Source of the DNA: Denitrovibrio acetiphilus DSM 12809
GTDB lineage: Bacteria > Chrysiogenota > Deferribacteres > Deferribacterales > Geovibrionaceae
Length of the DNA stretch: 64,000 bases
Direction of reading: 5' to 3'
NCBI RefSeq assembly: GCF_000025725.1
Contig: NC_013943.1
Location: forward strand, 2,790,001 to 2,854,000
In this document: one piece after another, positions 35,782-45,698 of the stretch
How positions within the stretch are numbered: position 1 is the stretch's first letter
Layout of the letters: each line of letters begins with the position of its first letter
Position numbers and translations under genes: made by a program
Notes under the pieces: generated by a model
The model's database searches: none
What the model saw: only the letters and a program-made list of their open reading frames with translations
What the model was told of the DNA's origin: nothing

Positions 35782-38700
35782 TTACCTATACTTTTTAAAA
35801 TTCTCAGCCTGCTCAAAGATTTCTTTATAAACCTCGTCTCTGTCTACTGGCGGATAATCATTTTCCGCAAGCAGCACAACCAGGTCAGCTTTAAGCTCCG
35901 CCTTTATGTCAGTTCTCTGGCTCCAGTCTGTGTACTTAGCTTTATCATCCACCACTTGCTTCACTTCTTTTGCCAATGCTAGAAGCTTATCTTCTGGATA
36001 GGTGAAGTCATATTTGATCGCTAGAGCCTTCAGGATGTCATAGAAAGCCTTTTCTTCAAAATCTATTCCCATTTCGTTGAAAGATTCTTTCTCTTTCTTA
36101 AGGGCATTATATAGATCAATGATCTCATCCGTGAAATCTTCCAGGACGCTGCTGACAAGGATACTATCTTCCTTGCGTTCGTTATATTTATCAACTAGGG
36201 CCTTAAACTTTTTAGAAAAATCTGTCCCTTTCATTTTATTAATTTTCTTAAAGTCATTGATTGCCTTTGTAAGAAGCTGCTGCAGTAACTTAATCTTGGT
36301 ATTAGGCAGCTTTATCTTGTCAATTTTCGCCATATAATTATCATCAAAGATGTCGATTTCCTGCCCCTGATCCTCACCGAGCTTCAGTATCTCTTCTACC
36401 CCGTCACTTTGCAGTGCTTCTTTGATCATCTTCGTCACAACTGCATTCATCTGTGCGGTGTCCGGAGCGTCACCCTTGGTCAGCTTGAAGACGATAGACC
36501 TCACAGCTAGATAAAAGTGAATAAGGTCTCTTTCTGCCTGAGAGAAGGCATCACTGCCGCAACATATATCATATGCCGCCTTCAGCCTTTTCACTAAATA
36601 CATGAAACGCTTTTCAAGCTCCTGCGTCACCTGGACAAACTCAGCTGCCATATTCAGACAATGAAGCTGTTCAAGCGCTGAACCCTGAAAATACGGTATG
36701 GTATTGAATTTATGGAATATCTTTGACAATAAATCCAAGTGGTCTTTGACTACCACAATGGACTGCTCAATCTCTTCAATGTTTGACTGGTCAGCTTTTG
36801 AGTATATAGCAAGAGCCATATTCATTTGACTCTTGATACCTATGTAGTCAACAACCAGCCCTTTTTCTTTCCCCTCATATTTCCTATTCACACGGGAGAT
36901 AGTTTGTATCAGGCTATGCCTCTGAACTGGTTTATCGATATACATAGTATCAAGAAATGGTACATCGAAGCCTGTGAGCCACATGTCTACAACAATGGCT
37001 ATTTTGAAATTGGACTTCCCATTCTTAAACTGACGGTCAAGCTCTTTCCGGTAGTCTTTGCTACCTAGCATATCATAGAGCTCTTTAGGGTCATCTTTAC
37101 CTCTGGTCATGATCATCTTGATACGTTCCATAGGTTTGATTTCTTTCTGCTCTTTCTCGGAAAGTTCCACGCCTTCTTCACAAACTCTTACTTCTGCCCA
37201 TGATGGCCGAAGTGCTACTATTTCCTTATAAAGCATGTAGGCAATTTGCCTATTGCTGCAAACAAACATAGCCTTGCCTTTAACGGTCGAACCTTCTTCC
37301 AATCGTTTTTCGTAATGCTCTACAAAGTCCACAGCTATGGCTTTTATCCTGTCAGGGTCTCCGAGGATACTATTCATTTGGGCGGTGGCTTTCTTGCTTT
37401 CTTCTATCTGATAATCGCTGGCGCCTTCCTCGGCGCATTTATTGTAGTATTCTTCAATCTCTTTAAGCTTGCTGTTATCCAGAAGCACTTTTGCCGCTCT
37501 TCCTTCGTAGACTATGCGAACAGTTATCTCGTCCTGAACAGACTCGTTCATGGTATAAGCATCAACAACCTCGCCAAACACATCTAGTGTCGCATCAATA
37601 GGCGTCCCGGTGAATCCCACGTAGGTAGCATTAGGCAGAGAATCATGGAGATACTTGGCAAAACCGTATGTCTTTCTGACACCGTTTTCTGTAATCTTGA
37701 TTTTCTGGTCTAGATTCACCTGACTGCGGTGAGCCTCATCTGAGATGCAAATTACATTGCTTCTGTCAGTAAGTAGTTCGGTATCTTCAGTAAATTTATG
37801 TATAGTTGTAAGAAACACGCCTCCGCTATCACGACCTTTTAACAAGTCACGGAGGTGCTGCCTGCTCTCAACACTTATTACGTTTTCATCGCCAATATAC
37901 TTCTTCCCACCGGTAAATTGGCCAGAGAGCTGATCATCAAGGTCAGTGCGGTCGGTGATAAGGACAATTGTAGGGCTGGAGAAATCCAGACTTTTCATAA
38001 GCAGTCTGGTGAGAAACAGCATGGTAAAGCTCTTCCCGCAGCCGGTAGCTCCGAAGTATGTACCGCCTTTTCCGTCTCCATGCGGGCGGCGTTGTTTGAG
38101 TATGTTTTTGTACAGCTTAGTCGCTGCGTAATATTGCGGATATCGGCAAAGAACTTTTTCTTCTCTGGATGATGAGTCAGGGAAATAAATAAAATTCCTT
38201 ACTATTTCCCTCAGCCTATCTTTATCAAACATCCCGTTGATCATAGTAAAGAGGGAATCAATTCCATCTTTCTCTATGGACTCATCTCCGGTTATCTTCC
38301 GCCATGAATAATAAAATTCATAAGGGGCGAAAAAGGAACCGGCTTTATTATTTACTCCATCACTGATTATGCAGAAGGCATTATATTTGAAGAGCTCTGG
38401 GATGTCCCTTCTGTAGCGTACTGTTAGCTGTATGAAAGCATCATGGACAGTAGCCTCTTCTCTTATGGCGCTTTTGAACTCAAACACCACAAGTGGCAAA
38501 CCGTTTATATATAATATCCCATCAGGGATTCGCTTTTCATAGCCAACAATCTCAAGCTGATTAACTACTTTATATATGTTTCTATCTTCTTCAGAATAAT
38601 CTAGAAGTTGAATGAACAGGTCTTTCTTGGTACGGTCTTCACGCTTAAACGAAAATCCGTCAGATATCATCCTTATTATAGTTTTGTTGGTTTCATATAG

Positions 38701-38922
38701 GTCGGAGGCAGGAAAAAGTTCCAACTGGCGGATTATGGTTTCTATCTCTTCACTGGTTATGCTTTCACCTGAATATCTATCTGACAGATAAGCTCTGAGG
38801 TCATCTTTGATAATTACATCCGACAGTTCACGTGCAATATTCTCACCCGGGACATACTCGTAACCTTTCTGCCCTAAGAGCTCAATAATTGCCTTCTCTA
38901 GTTTGTCTTCAGTGAATTTCAT
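35782..38922 (-). CDS. hsdR: Type I restriction enzyme, R subunit
   Basis: A 1046-residue HsdR. The N-terminal nuclease domain has PDGILYINGLPLVVFEFKSA (D...ExK). The translocase follows with Walker A GATGCGKS near residue 295, DEAH as CISDEAHRSQ, and helicase motif III in GFTGTP. The C-terminal part is helical. It cuts DNA after long translocation when hemimethylation is absent. It is the last gene of the operon and is separated from hsdS by three inserted genes; about 85 bp follow the last of these. Confidence 0.95.
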   Translation of the reverse strand: MKFTEDKLEKAIIELLGQKGYEYVPGENIARELSDVIIKDDLRAYLSDRYSGESITSEEIETIIRQLELFPASDLYETNKTIIRMISDGFSFKREDRTKKDLFIQLLDYSEEDRNIYKVVNQLEIVGYEKRIPDGILYINGLPLVVFEFKSAIREEATVHDAFIQLTVRYRRDIPELFKYNAFCIISDGVNNKAGSFFAPYEFYYSWRKITGDESIEKDGIDSLFTMINGMFDKDRLREIVRNFIYFPDSSSREEKVLCRYPQYYAATKLYKNILKQRRPHGDGKGGTYFGATGCGKSFTMLFLTRLLMKSLDFSSPTIVLITDRTDLDDQLSGQFTGGKKYIGDENVISVESRQHLRDLLKGRDSGGVFLTTIHKFTEDTELLTDRSNVICISDEAHRSQVNLDQKIKITENGVRKTYGFAKYLHDSLPNATYVGFTGTPIDATLDVFGEVVDAYTMNESVQDEITVRIVYEGRAAKVLLDNSKLKEIEEYYNKCAEEGASDYQIEESKKATAQMNSILGDPDRIKAIAVDFVEHYEKRLEEGSTVKGKAMFVCSNRQIAYMLYKEIVALRPSWAEVRVCEEGVELSEKEQKEIKPMERIKMIMTRGKDDPKELYDMLGSKDYRKELDRQFKNGKSNFKIAIVVDMWLTGFDVPFLDTMYIDKPVQRHSLIQTISRVNRKYEGKEKGLVVDYIGIKSQMNMALAIYSKADQSNIEEIEQSIVVVKDHLDLLSKIFHKFNTIPYFQGSALEQLHCLNMAAEFVQVTQELEKRFMYLVKRLKAAYDICCGSDAFSQAERDLIHFYLAVRSIVFKLTKGDAPDTAQMNAVVTKMIKEALQSDGVEEILKLGEDQGQEIDIFDDNYMAKIDKIKLPNTKIKLLQQLLTKAINDFKKINKMKGTDFSKKFKALVDKYNERKEDSILVSSVLEDFTDEIIDLYNALKKEKESFNEMGIDFEEKAFYDILKALAIKYDFTYPEDKLLALAKEVKQVVDDKAKYTDWSQRTDIKAELKADLVVLLAENDYPPVDRDEVYKEIFEQAENFKKYR

Positions 38923-39006
38923 GTTCTATCCTTATCAACAGCTTATATGCCGTACTTTCTATTTCTAGTACCGAGGATGGTATTGCTCATCTTAATGTCG
39001 ATTAAT

Positions 39007-41034
39007 TTATATTAAAAGCTCTGGTGGCACGGGATGAATCAGCCCACGTTTGCGCCATCGATTTCTATTTACTAACGAATCAAACTCTACCCCATTTGAA
39101 AGTATAAGGTCATCTGCATGATCGGTAACAATGATCTGTGGACAAAAACCATTTTGTTGCTCAATCTTATTGCAGTATATAGATAACTGGCTAAACAGGT
39201 TTTCTACCGCTTGAATATCTTCGTCGACAGGTCGATCATTTTTTGTTCGTTGCTCCTTTTCCTGTTTTTTTTGTTCATCAAAGGATTCAGAATCATCACG
39301 ATTGAAGTTTGGAAAATACACCTGTGTTGGCTGATCTAAAAAGAGGAGTGACGGTATTGAACATTTGTCACCCAATTGGACAAAGTATTCATGCAATGCT
39401 AGAAAAAGAGTCACATGGCTATATAACCAATTTGCACCGCTTCCCATTGACCTTAAATAAATTTCTTCATTCTTCGGCGTTAAGTGATAGAGGTCAAATG
39501 TTTCAAAAGAAAAATGTAGGTTTATTGGTTTGTAGCTGTCTTCAAACTCAAAATGGCTACCGATTTCAGCCATATATTCATTGACCTTTTTAGAAGCATT
39601 TTCTAACTCTTTTTGTACATCGTATTTTTTTAAGTCTTTGTTGATATCATTAAGCTGTTTGTTTCGTGCTTCGATTTGCTTTTCAAGCTCAGAATCATCT
39701 GTCATATTAAGAGTATCGAGAAGCATAATTAACTTAGCCTTCTGCATCAAAATGCTTTCATACAGACTCTTTTTTTCTGTAAGTTGGTTTTCTGATTTTT
39801 CAATTTCTGTTATCTGATGGTTTAGTGTGGCTAACTCGCTTCGAACAATTTCAATGTTTCGATTTACATCAACTAACGATGATTCAAATTTTGCTTTTAT
39901 AGGACGTGCTTGTGCTAGATTTCCCGACACCTTGGTGATAGCTTGCTGTAGTTTTACGGCACTTTCTCGTAATGTATCTTTTTCTGTATGGCAAAATGGA
40001 CAGATTGAAGCAGAGATATAGACATTTTTGGGTGAACTAAACTGTTTTATATTACAAACAAAACTTTTTTCTTCTTGAATGTGTTTGTTTAATGATGCTG
40101 CATCTCTTTGCAACTTTCTTAGATCCGATGTTTTTTGAGTCCTCTCCAACTTTAACTTGTTATATCGTTGGCTAACAGCATCAGAATCATAAATAATTTC
40201 TTCTGATACAATAATTTTGTCAAGTTGATCCTGTGCATCTTGTGGATGGCGAAGTACTTGCTGCAAAGAGAGTGGTTCTTCTTTAAATCCCATAAGAGCA
40301 TACATTTGGCTCAAAACTGGGCCAATTCTTTCCTTGTACTTTTCAGCAGCACGTTTGTTCGTCTCTTTTTGACGTGCCAAACGCTTAACTTCTATACTTA
40401 GCCTTTCTTTCTCTTGTGACAAGTGAAAGTATTTTTGATCAACTAAGCCTAAAAATATCTTGGTATGATCAATTGCCTGGTCACGTTTTTCCTTTTCATC
40501 AAAACGGTAAAACAAAGCATGTTTATTAGCTACGAGATTCTGGTGCTGAAGTATAAATGATGAAAAGCTGCGTATTGATGGCGTTGCTGCTTTAGCATTA
40601 GACCGTCTATTGGCTCTAGCAGCTAGCGATTCATCAACATCATCTATATCCAGGAAAAACTCTCTTAAGTGTTTCTTGAACTCATCTAAAGGACGAAAAT
40701 AGTTACTACTGAAGTAACCGCGATCAATATCCTCAGGATTAAACGATTCAACGCGACGAAAAAAAGCTTTATTTGTGATTTCAGGATTGCGAGCGATAAC
40801 CATATCTTGATCATTAATAGAAAGAGCAACATAATAAATAGCGGCGCAATCGGTAATAATGCCCTTCGGAATGGTATTTTCACGACTGCCGAAGCAGTAA
40901 TCAAAGATTTCAATTAGGGCACTTTTACCCGTCGAGGATTTACCCGTAACAACATTTAGACCCTTTTTAAAACTAACAGGGTGTTTTATCCCATGTTTTT
41001 CAATAACGCCAATTTCATAAATTAATGTTCTCAT
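39007..41034 (-). CDS. ABC-3C system ATPase (DUF3732-like)
   Basis: A 675-residue SMC-like ABC ATPase. Walker A is GKSSTGKSAL near residue 35. Two long coiled coils flank a CPFC zinc-hook-like tip near residue 343. The signature MGSGANW and Walker B LLFLDQP follow near residue 560, and VTDHADD is the H-loop region. This matches the DUF3732 type in ABC three-component conflict systems. It overlaps the small middle gene by 4 bp (ATGA), so the three genes are translationally coupled. Confidence 0.85.
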   Translation of the reverse strand: MRTLIYEIGVIEKHGIKHPVSFKKGLNVVTGKSSTGKSALIEIFDYCFGSRENTIPKGIITDCAAIYYVALSINDQDMVIARNPEITNKAFFRRVESFNPEDIDRGYFSSNYFRPLDEFKKHLREFFLDIDDVDESLAARANRRSNAKAATPSIRSFSSFILQHQNLVANKHALFYRFDEKEKRDQAIDHTKIFLGLVDQKYFHLSQEKERLSIEVKRLARQKETNKRAAEKYKERIGPVLSQMYALMGFKEEPLSLQQVLRHPQDAQDQLDKIIVSEEIIYDSDAVSQRYNKLKLERTQKTSDLRKLQRDAASLNKHIQEEKSFVCNIKQFSSPKNVYISASICPFCHTEKDTLRESAVKLQQAITKVSGNLAQARPIKAKFESSLVDVNRNIEIVRSELATLNHQITEIEKSENQLTEKKSLYESILMQKAKLIMLLDTLNMTDDSELEKQIEARNKQLNDINKDLKKYDVQKELENASKKVNEYMAEIGSHFEFEDSYKPINLHFSFETFDLYHLTPKNEEIYLRSMGSGANWLYSHVTLFLALHEYFVQLGDKCSIPSLLFLDQPTQVYFPNFNRDDSESFDEQKKQEKEQRTKNDRPVDEDIQAVENLFSQLSIYCNKIEQQNGFCPQIIVTDHADDLILSNGVEFDSLVNRNRWRKRGLIHPVPPELLI

Positions 41035-41483
41035 CTTGGTTTCACTCCTAAAAACGCATAAATTTCGACCACAGAGTGACCTTTGAATAATTTACCTAAC
41101 TGTTCAGCTCTTTTTTGATTGATGCATGTTGAATCAGATTTATCACATGCACTAATAGATAGATTTTGTTCGTTTACGGATAACCAGTCATTTATCAAAC
41201 AATAATTAATGCACTGTTCTGTTAATTCTTGAAATTCGTCGATTCGTTCTTGTAGATCATATAGTTTTGTGCGATCCTCGAAGATCGACCACATAGAGCT
41301 TCTAATATTAGAATTGTGTATTTTTTGACCAAAGAAAGGGTGACTGCATAGCGGTATCACCAAAGAAGCAAGTAAAAGATTATTCTCTGATTCGTCTAAT
41401 GTAGCGTAAAACGAACTAAGATATGCCCCATATTCGAACGGGTTGTACTTAAGCTCATATAATGTTTCAATAATACTACTCAT
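41031..41483 (-). CDS. ABC-3C middle component
   Basis: A 150-residue helical protein beginning MSSIIETLYELKYNPFEYGAYLSSFY, with no catalytic motif. The size, position between the nuclease-like gene and the ABC ATPase, and general pattern match the middle components of ABC-3C systems, which link sensor and effector. Start is the ATG behind GGAAGG; it overlaps the upstream gene by 8 bp. The family call rests more on context than on motifs. Confidence 0.7.
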   Translation of the reverse strand: MSSIIETLYELKYNPFEYGAYLSSFYATLDESENNLLLASLVIPLCSHPFFGQKIHNSNIRSSMWSIFEDRTKLYDLQERIDEFQELTEQCINYCLINDWLSVNEQNLSISACDKSDSTCINQKRAEQLGKLFKGHSVVEIYAFLGVKPR

Positions 41484-42609
41484 TATCAACCTTCCATTTT
41501 AAGTCACGCTCTTCATCATCCATAGCATCGTGAATTAGACCATTCTTGTATTCAAGTGGAGGTATATCATTACCCATATTCAGTGGTTGCTCTCCTATGG
41601 TCTTGTTATAAAGCAATTTTGAGCTTTTAATTGGATCAGTTGCTTCAAGTTTTGCACTTGAATAGGCGAGCTTATATTTTTTGACCAATTGGTTTTGGTA
41701 ATTTATTGTCTTATCTTTATAGAGAGGGTACTCATCCAGCTGTTCAAAAAGTGAGTTTTGTAATTCAAGCCAATTGCCTACAGCTTCAGGAATCATTTCG
41801 TGGTGCTCAATCTCATTAATCTTTTGAACAAAAGCTCTGTCATTATGCTGTTCTACATCCTGTTCAGAAGCTTCAAATCCATGAAATACGGGAAAGGAGA
41901 ATTCCTTTTTACACAGCAAAGAGGTCAATTCTTCGCACTTCGCAACAAATTCTTGATATTTGATGCTCCAAGACTGTTGAGTTGCCTGTGCATATACAAA
42001 GCCAATAAGTCCATACAAGTAGCTTTTTAGGTTATTTTTGGGAATGCCTATCGGTTTTGAAAGTATTTGTTTTTCCAATTCGTCACCATTATCAGCTTGC
42101 GTATATAATGTGACCTTGCCAAGGATATTTTTTAGAAATAATTTATCTGCCGCCATGACTTCTTTTTGTAATTTAATGATTGCAGAAGGTTCTTTAGCAT
42201 TTAACTGAGCTTTAGTTCGTTCAGCAAAAATAGTTTCTAGTATTTCCAGACGTTTTTGTGCGCTAACTAAGTTCCACTCTTTTAGGCGAGTTGTGGCACC
42301 GAATACTTGTGTAGTGTGAAGTACTAAAGCTCCATATTGAGTGTGATCAAACTCTGGTGCTAACCAATTTTTTAAAGTCTTCCAAAGGTTTTCGTGATGA
42401 TCAGTTAATGGAGCTGCATAATTTTTAACTTCAGTCTGTGTTGACTGCGCAGTGCTTGATGAAAGCAAACTTACATCCCCATCTCTTTCAAACCAAATAG
42501 ACTGCCCATCTTCAAGCGAAAAGCACTTGTCTAGACCTATCAATACTTGATAATGAAAAGCTAAAGCTGTTGTTAATGTGGCATTTTTGGTTTTAGTTAT
42601 CTCACTCAT
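41476..42609 (-). CDS. ABC-3C C-terminal component with PD-(D/E)XK-like N-terminus
   Basis: A 377-residue protein. Residues about 40-67 read IWFERDGDVSL, then QTEVKNY: the acidic-strand-ExK layout of a PD-(D/E)XK nuclease. The remaining 300 residues are helical and resemble the C-terminal scaffold domain of ABC-3C effectors. It is the first gene of the three-gene set and probably the DNA-cutting effector. Start at an ATG (or the GTG just before) behind GGAG. Confidence 0.72.
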   Translation of the reverse strand: MSEITKTKNATLTTALAFHYQVLIGLDKCFSLEDGQSIWFERDGDVSLLSSSTAQSTQTEVKNYAAPLTDHHENLWKTLKNWLAPEFDHTQYGALVLHTTQVFGATTRLKEWNLVSAQKRLEILETIFAERTKAQLNAKEPSAIIKLQKEVMAADKLFLKNILGKVTLYTQADNGDELEKQILSKPIGIPKNNLKSYLYGLIGFVYAQATQQSWSIKYQEFVAKCEELTSLLCKKEFSFPVFHGFEASEQDVEQHNDRAFVQKINEIEHHEMIPEAVGNWLELQNSLFEQLDEYPLYKDKTINYQNQLVKKYKLAYSSAKLEATDPIKSSKLLYNKTIGEQPLNMGNDIPPLEYKNGLIHDAMDDEERDLKWKVDNE

Positions 42610-42732
42610 CACGTGGTCTCCAATTCATTACTTACACCATAGTTTGGCAATGTACTGTTGAGTACCGTGTAAGAATACGATAAGCCCATCCCTCAACAGT
42701 TCCTAATTGGTATTGAATGGTTTCGGCAGCAA

Positions 42733-44022
42733 TTAGCATTTAGTTGCCTCCGCTTTGATCATTTTCTGAAGCAAGAGTATACGAGCCTTCAAAAGATATT
42801 CGCTTTGAGCGGATAAATTTTCCTTGTAGCAAATAAGGCTATCGGTAATCTCCTCGAAGCTTTTCATAGAATCGTTCTTGGGGATCAATATCTCAAATTC
42901 TTCAATATCACCTTTTGTAATTGCTTGTCTTGTTGATCCAGCTTCGCTGGATCCAAGTAGCTTTTGCTTGTAGATGGCAGAGCAGAGCGTAAATAGCAGG
43001 TAGCTTGATGACAATTTTTCGGGTTCCACCCTAACGATTGATACGTGCTGATTCACTCTAGCAGGTAATACATTAGAAGGAACTCTACAGCATCGAGCAA
43101 CAGATACGCCCGTAATATTGAGAAGAACGTCTTTCTCCTTAACTTCAACATTATCCAGCTTAGTAGCCTGGGTACTATCTATAAATGCGAGATCCCTATA
43201 TTGGAAATTGTAATCATGCACGTTAAGGCTTCGAATGAGAGAGATTCCAGATTTTTTGTAGGCAGATTTCCCTCCGCATGGAGTTGAGCCACTTCCTATT
43301 TTTGTGCATCTATTACTGAGCGTATCGTATTTCCATTCATCTGGAACATCTTGGTCTAGGTCATTATTCCATACCATTTTACCGCCGGAAGATCTGTATG
43401 GTTTGCCTTCCAGTTCTGGTTTGCCGATGGACTGTGCATATTCGGCTGTAATGGGAAATTCAAAATCTACGAACCAGTGTTTATAAAGAGTCTGTGCAGT
43501 TTCCTCAAGCTTTTGGCTGAGCTGTTCATTCAGCTTTATTCGATTAACAATTGTGTTGTATTCATCCACTATCTGCTGCTGCTTATCAGGATTAGGTACA
43601 GGCAGCTCAATATTACAAAAATCTTCCCACTCAAGACTCCCTCTTACACCACCAACAGCATAAAAACACGCTTCTCTGTCAAACTCTGATCTGCTCATCC
43701 ACATCATTAAATATTCAGGTAATAATTCACAGTCGTCTATTATCTTAAAAACTGGATACGCTTGAGATATAATTGCCTCATCAAAATCAGTTAACAAAGC
43801 TACTGGAATTTTTCCATCTCTTCTGACCTGCATTAAGCTACATGCAAATTGACCTTTCTTGATAATCTTATATTTGCTCATATCTGAGCCCACAATATTG
43901 GCTACTGAAGGGATAAATATTTTATCCACAGTAAGCCCAAGTAATGTATTAACTTTTAAATCGTTATTACGCTTATCTACAAGCTGGATGTAGTTTCCAA
44001 TCTTCTTATAGTTCGATTTCAT
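42733..44022 (-). CDS. hsdS: Type I restriction enzyme, S subunit
   Basis: A 429-residue specificity subunit with two target-recognition domains (about residues 1-140 and 225-370), each followed by a helical spacer (central: VDEYNTIVNRIKLNEQLSQKLEETAQTLYKHWFVDF; C-terminal: LSAQSEYLLKARILLLQKM). Each domain reads half of a bipartite site that cannot be predicted here. It overlaps hsdM by 17 bp. Confidence 0.93.
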   Translation of the reverse strand: MKSNYKKIGNYIQLVDKRNNDLKVNTLLGLTVDKIFIPSVANIVGSDMSKYKIIKKGQFACSLMQVRRDGKIPVALLTDFDEAIISQAYPVFKIIDDCELLPEYLMMWMSRSEFDREACFYAVGGVRGSLEWEDFCNIELPVPNPDKQQQIVDEYNTIVNRIKLNEQLSQKLEETAQTLYKHWFVDFEFPITAEYAQSIGKPELEGKPYRSSGGKMVWNNDLDQDVPDEWKYDTLSNRCTKIGSGSTPCGGKSAYKKSGISLIRSLNVHDYNFQYRDLAFIDSTQATKLDNVEVKEKDVLLNITGVSVARCCRVPSNVLPARVNQHVSIVRVEPEKLSSSYLLFTLCSAIYKQKLLGSSEAGSTRQAITKGDIEEFEILIPKNDSMKSFEEITDSLICYKENLSAQSEYLLKARILLLQKMIKAEATKC

Positions 44023-45571
44023 AACCTAACTCTTTGAAAACTTTAAGCAATTCAGCTTTTGATTTTTCTTCTCCTTTCAGAAGCTCAGTAAAATCATCCT
44101 TAAGACTCCTCATCTTTTCATCAAAATCTATATCCTCATCCCTGTTAACGAACTCAATATATTTACTAGGGACGAGAGAGAAGTCTTTTGCTTTGATCTC
44201 ATCAAAAGTTGCTGAATAACAGTATTCGGGTACATTATCAAATTCGTCATGAAATTGTTTTGTCTGCCATGTATGGAATGTTCGTGCAAATCTTTTTATA
44301 TGGTCTTCGTGAAACTGAATGTATTTTTTCTCAAAGGGCTCGCCTTCCTGACGTAAATCCATAAACAGAACTTCTTTCTCTCTACTCCTATACTCTCTAG
44401 TTGAATCAGGAATATTAACAACTCGCTCTTTTTTATTCTTGTTTATTATCCAGAGTGTTACACTAATATTTGTTGTATAAAACATGTTTTGAGGCAGAAT
44501 TATTATCGCCTCAACAAGGTTATTCTCTATTATCTTCTTACGTATTTTATACTCGTCTCCACCACCAGACAGAGCACCATTCGCAAGAATGAAGCCAGCA
44601 ACACCGTTTTCAGAAAGCTTAGAAACCATATGAAGGATCCAGCCATAGTTAGCATTTCCAACAGGAGGAGTCTCATATCCATTCCAGCGAGGGTCACTTG
44701 TCAGTTCGGTACCTGCACGCCAATCTTTTTGATTAAAAGGTGGGTTAGCCATAATATAATCTGCTTTCAGGTCTGGGAACTGGTCATTAAGAAATGTATC
44801 TTTACCGATCTCACCAAGGTTTGCAGAAATCCCCCTGATAGCAAGGTTCATCTTAGCCAGTTTATATGTTGCCGCTGTTAGTTCCTGACCGTAGATAGAA
44901 ACATCTTTCCTGTTGCCTTTGTGGGCATCGATGAACTTCATCGACTGGACAAACATACCGCCAGAACCACAGCAGGGGTCATATATCTTTCCTTTGTAAG
45001 GTTCGATCATCTCAGCTATAAGATTTACTATACTCTTCGGAGTATAGAATTCTCCTTTCCCTTTACCTTCTGCCAGAGCAAATTTACTGAGAAAGTATTC
45101 ATATACCTTGCCAACGATATCCCGCTCTTTGTCTTTCAGAGTGTCTATGTTGCTTATGGTGTCAATGAGTGCGGCAAGCTTGCTTGTCTCAAGCCCCAGT
45201 CGGGAGAAGTAATTATCTGGAAGAGCTCCTTTAAGAGCTGCATTATTCTTTTCAACTGTGGAAAGAGCAGTATCAACTATCAGAGCTATATTGCTTTGTT
45301 TAGAGTTCTTTTTGATATGACTCCAGCGTGACTCCTCTGGCAGATAAAACACATTCCTCATGGTATAAAACTCCACCATGTCGGTGTACTTTTCTTTGCC
45401 CTCAGCTATCAGTTCTTTCTTTCGCTCTTCAAATTTATCACTGGCAAATTTCAGGAATATCAGACTCAATACCACATGCTTATACTCCGAAGGTTCTACA
45501 CTCCCTCGAAGCTTATTAGCTGAATCCCATAAGATTTCTTCATCTCTTTTGCCGTTTTTCTGTTTTGCCAT
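44006..45571 (-). CDS. hsdM: Type I DNA methyltransferase, M subunit
   Basis: A 521-residue N6-adenine methyltransferase. Motif I is DPCCGSGGMF near residue 197 and motif IV is NPPFNQKDW near residue 277. The N-terminal helical region (LWDSANKLRGSVEPSEYKHVVLSLIFLKFASD) is typical of HsdM. It is the first gene of the RM operon, 128 bp after the recombinase trio in the same direction. Confidence 0.95.
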   Translation of the reverse strand: MAKQKNGKRDEEILWDSANKLRGSVEPSEYKHVVLSLIFLKFASDKFEERKKELIAEGKEKYTDMVEFYTMRNVFYLPEESRWSHIKKNSKQSNIALIVDTALSTVEKNNAALKGALPDNYFSRLGLETSKLAALIDTISNIDTLKDKERDIVGKVYEYFLSKFALAEGKGKGEFYTPKSIVNLIAEMIEPYKGKIYDPCCGSGGMFVQSMKFIDAHKGNRKDVSIYGQELTAATYKLAKMNLAIRGISANLGEIGKDTFLNDQFPDLKADYIMANPPFNQKDWRAGTELTSDPRWNGYETPPVGNANYGWILHMVSKLSENGVAGFILANGALSGGGDEYKIRKKIIENNLVEAIIILPQNMFYTTNISVTLWIINKNKKERVVNIPDSTREYRSREKEVLFMDLRQEGEPFEKKYIQFHEDHIKRFARTFHTWQTKQFHDEFDNVPEYCYSATFDEIKAKDFSLVPSKYIEFVNRDEDIDFDEKMRSLKDDFTELLKGEEKSKAELLKVFKELGYEIEL

Positions 45572-45698
45572 TTATCCCGCCTCATAATAAGTGATTTTAT
45601 AACCACATCATATATTAAACCATATTATTTACTATTTGAAAACCATAACACACATGTTGCAGATCCAATTATATAGGATAAAGCATTCTATATATAAC

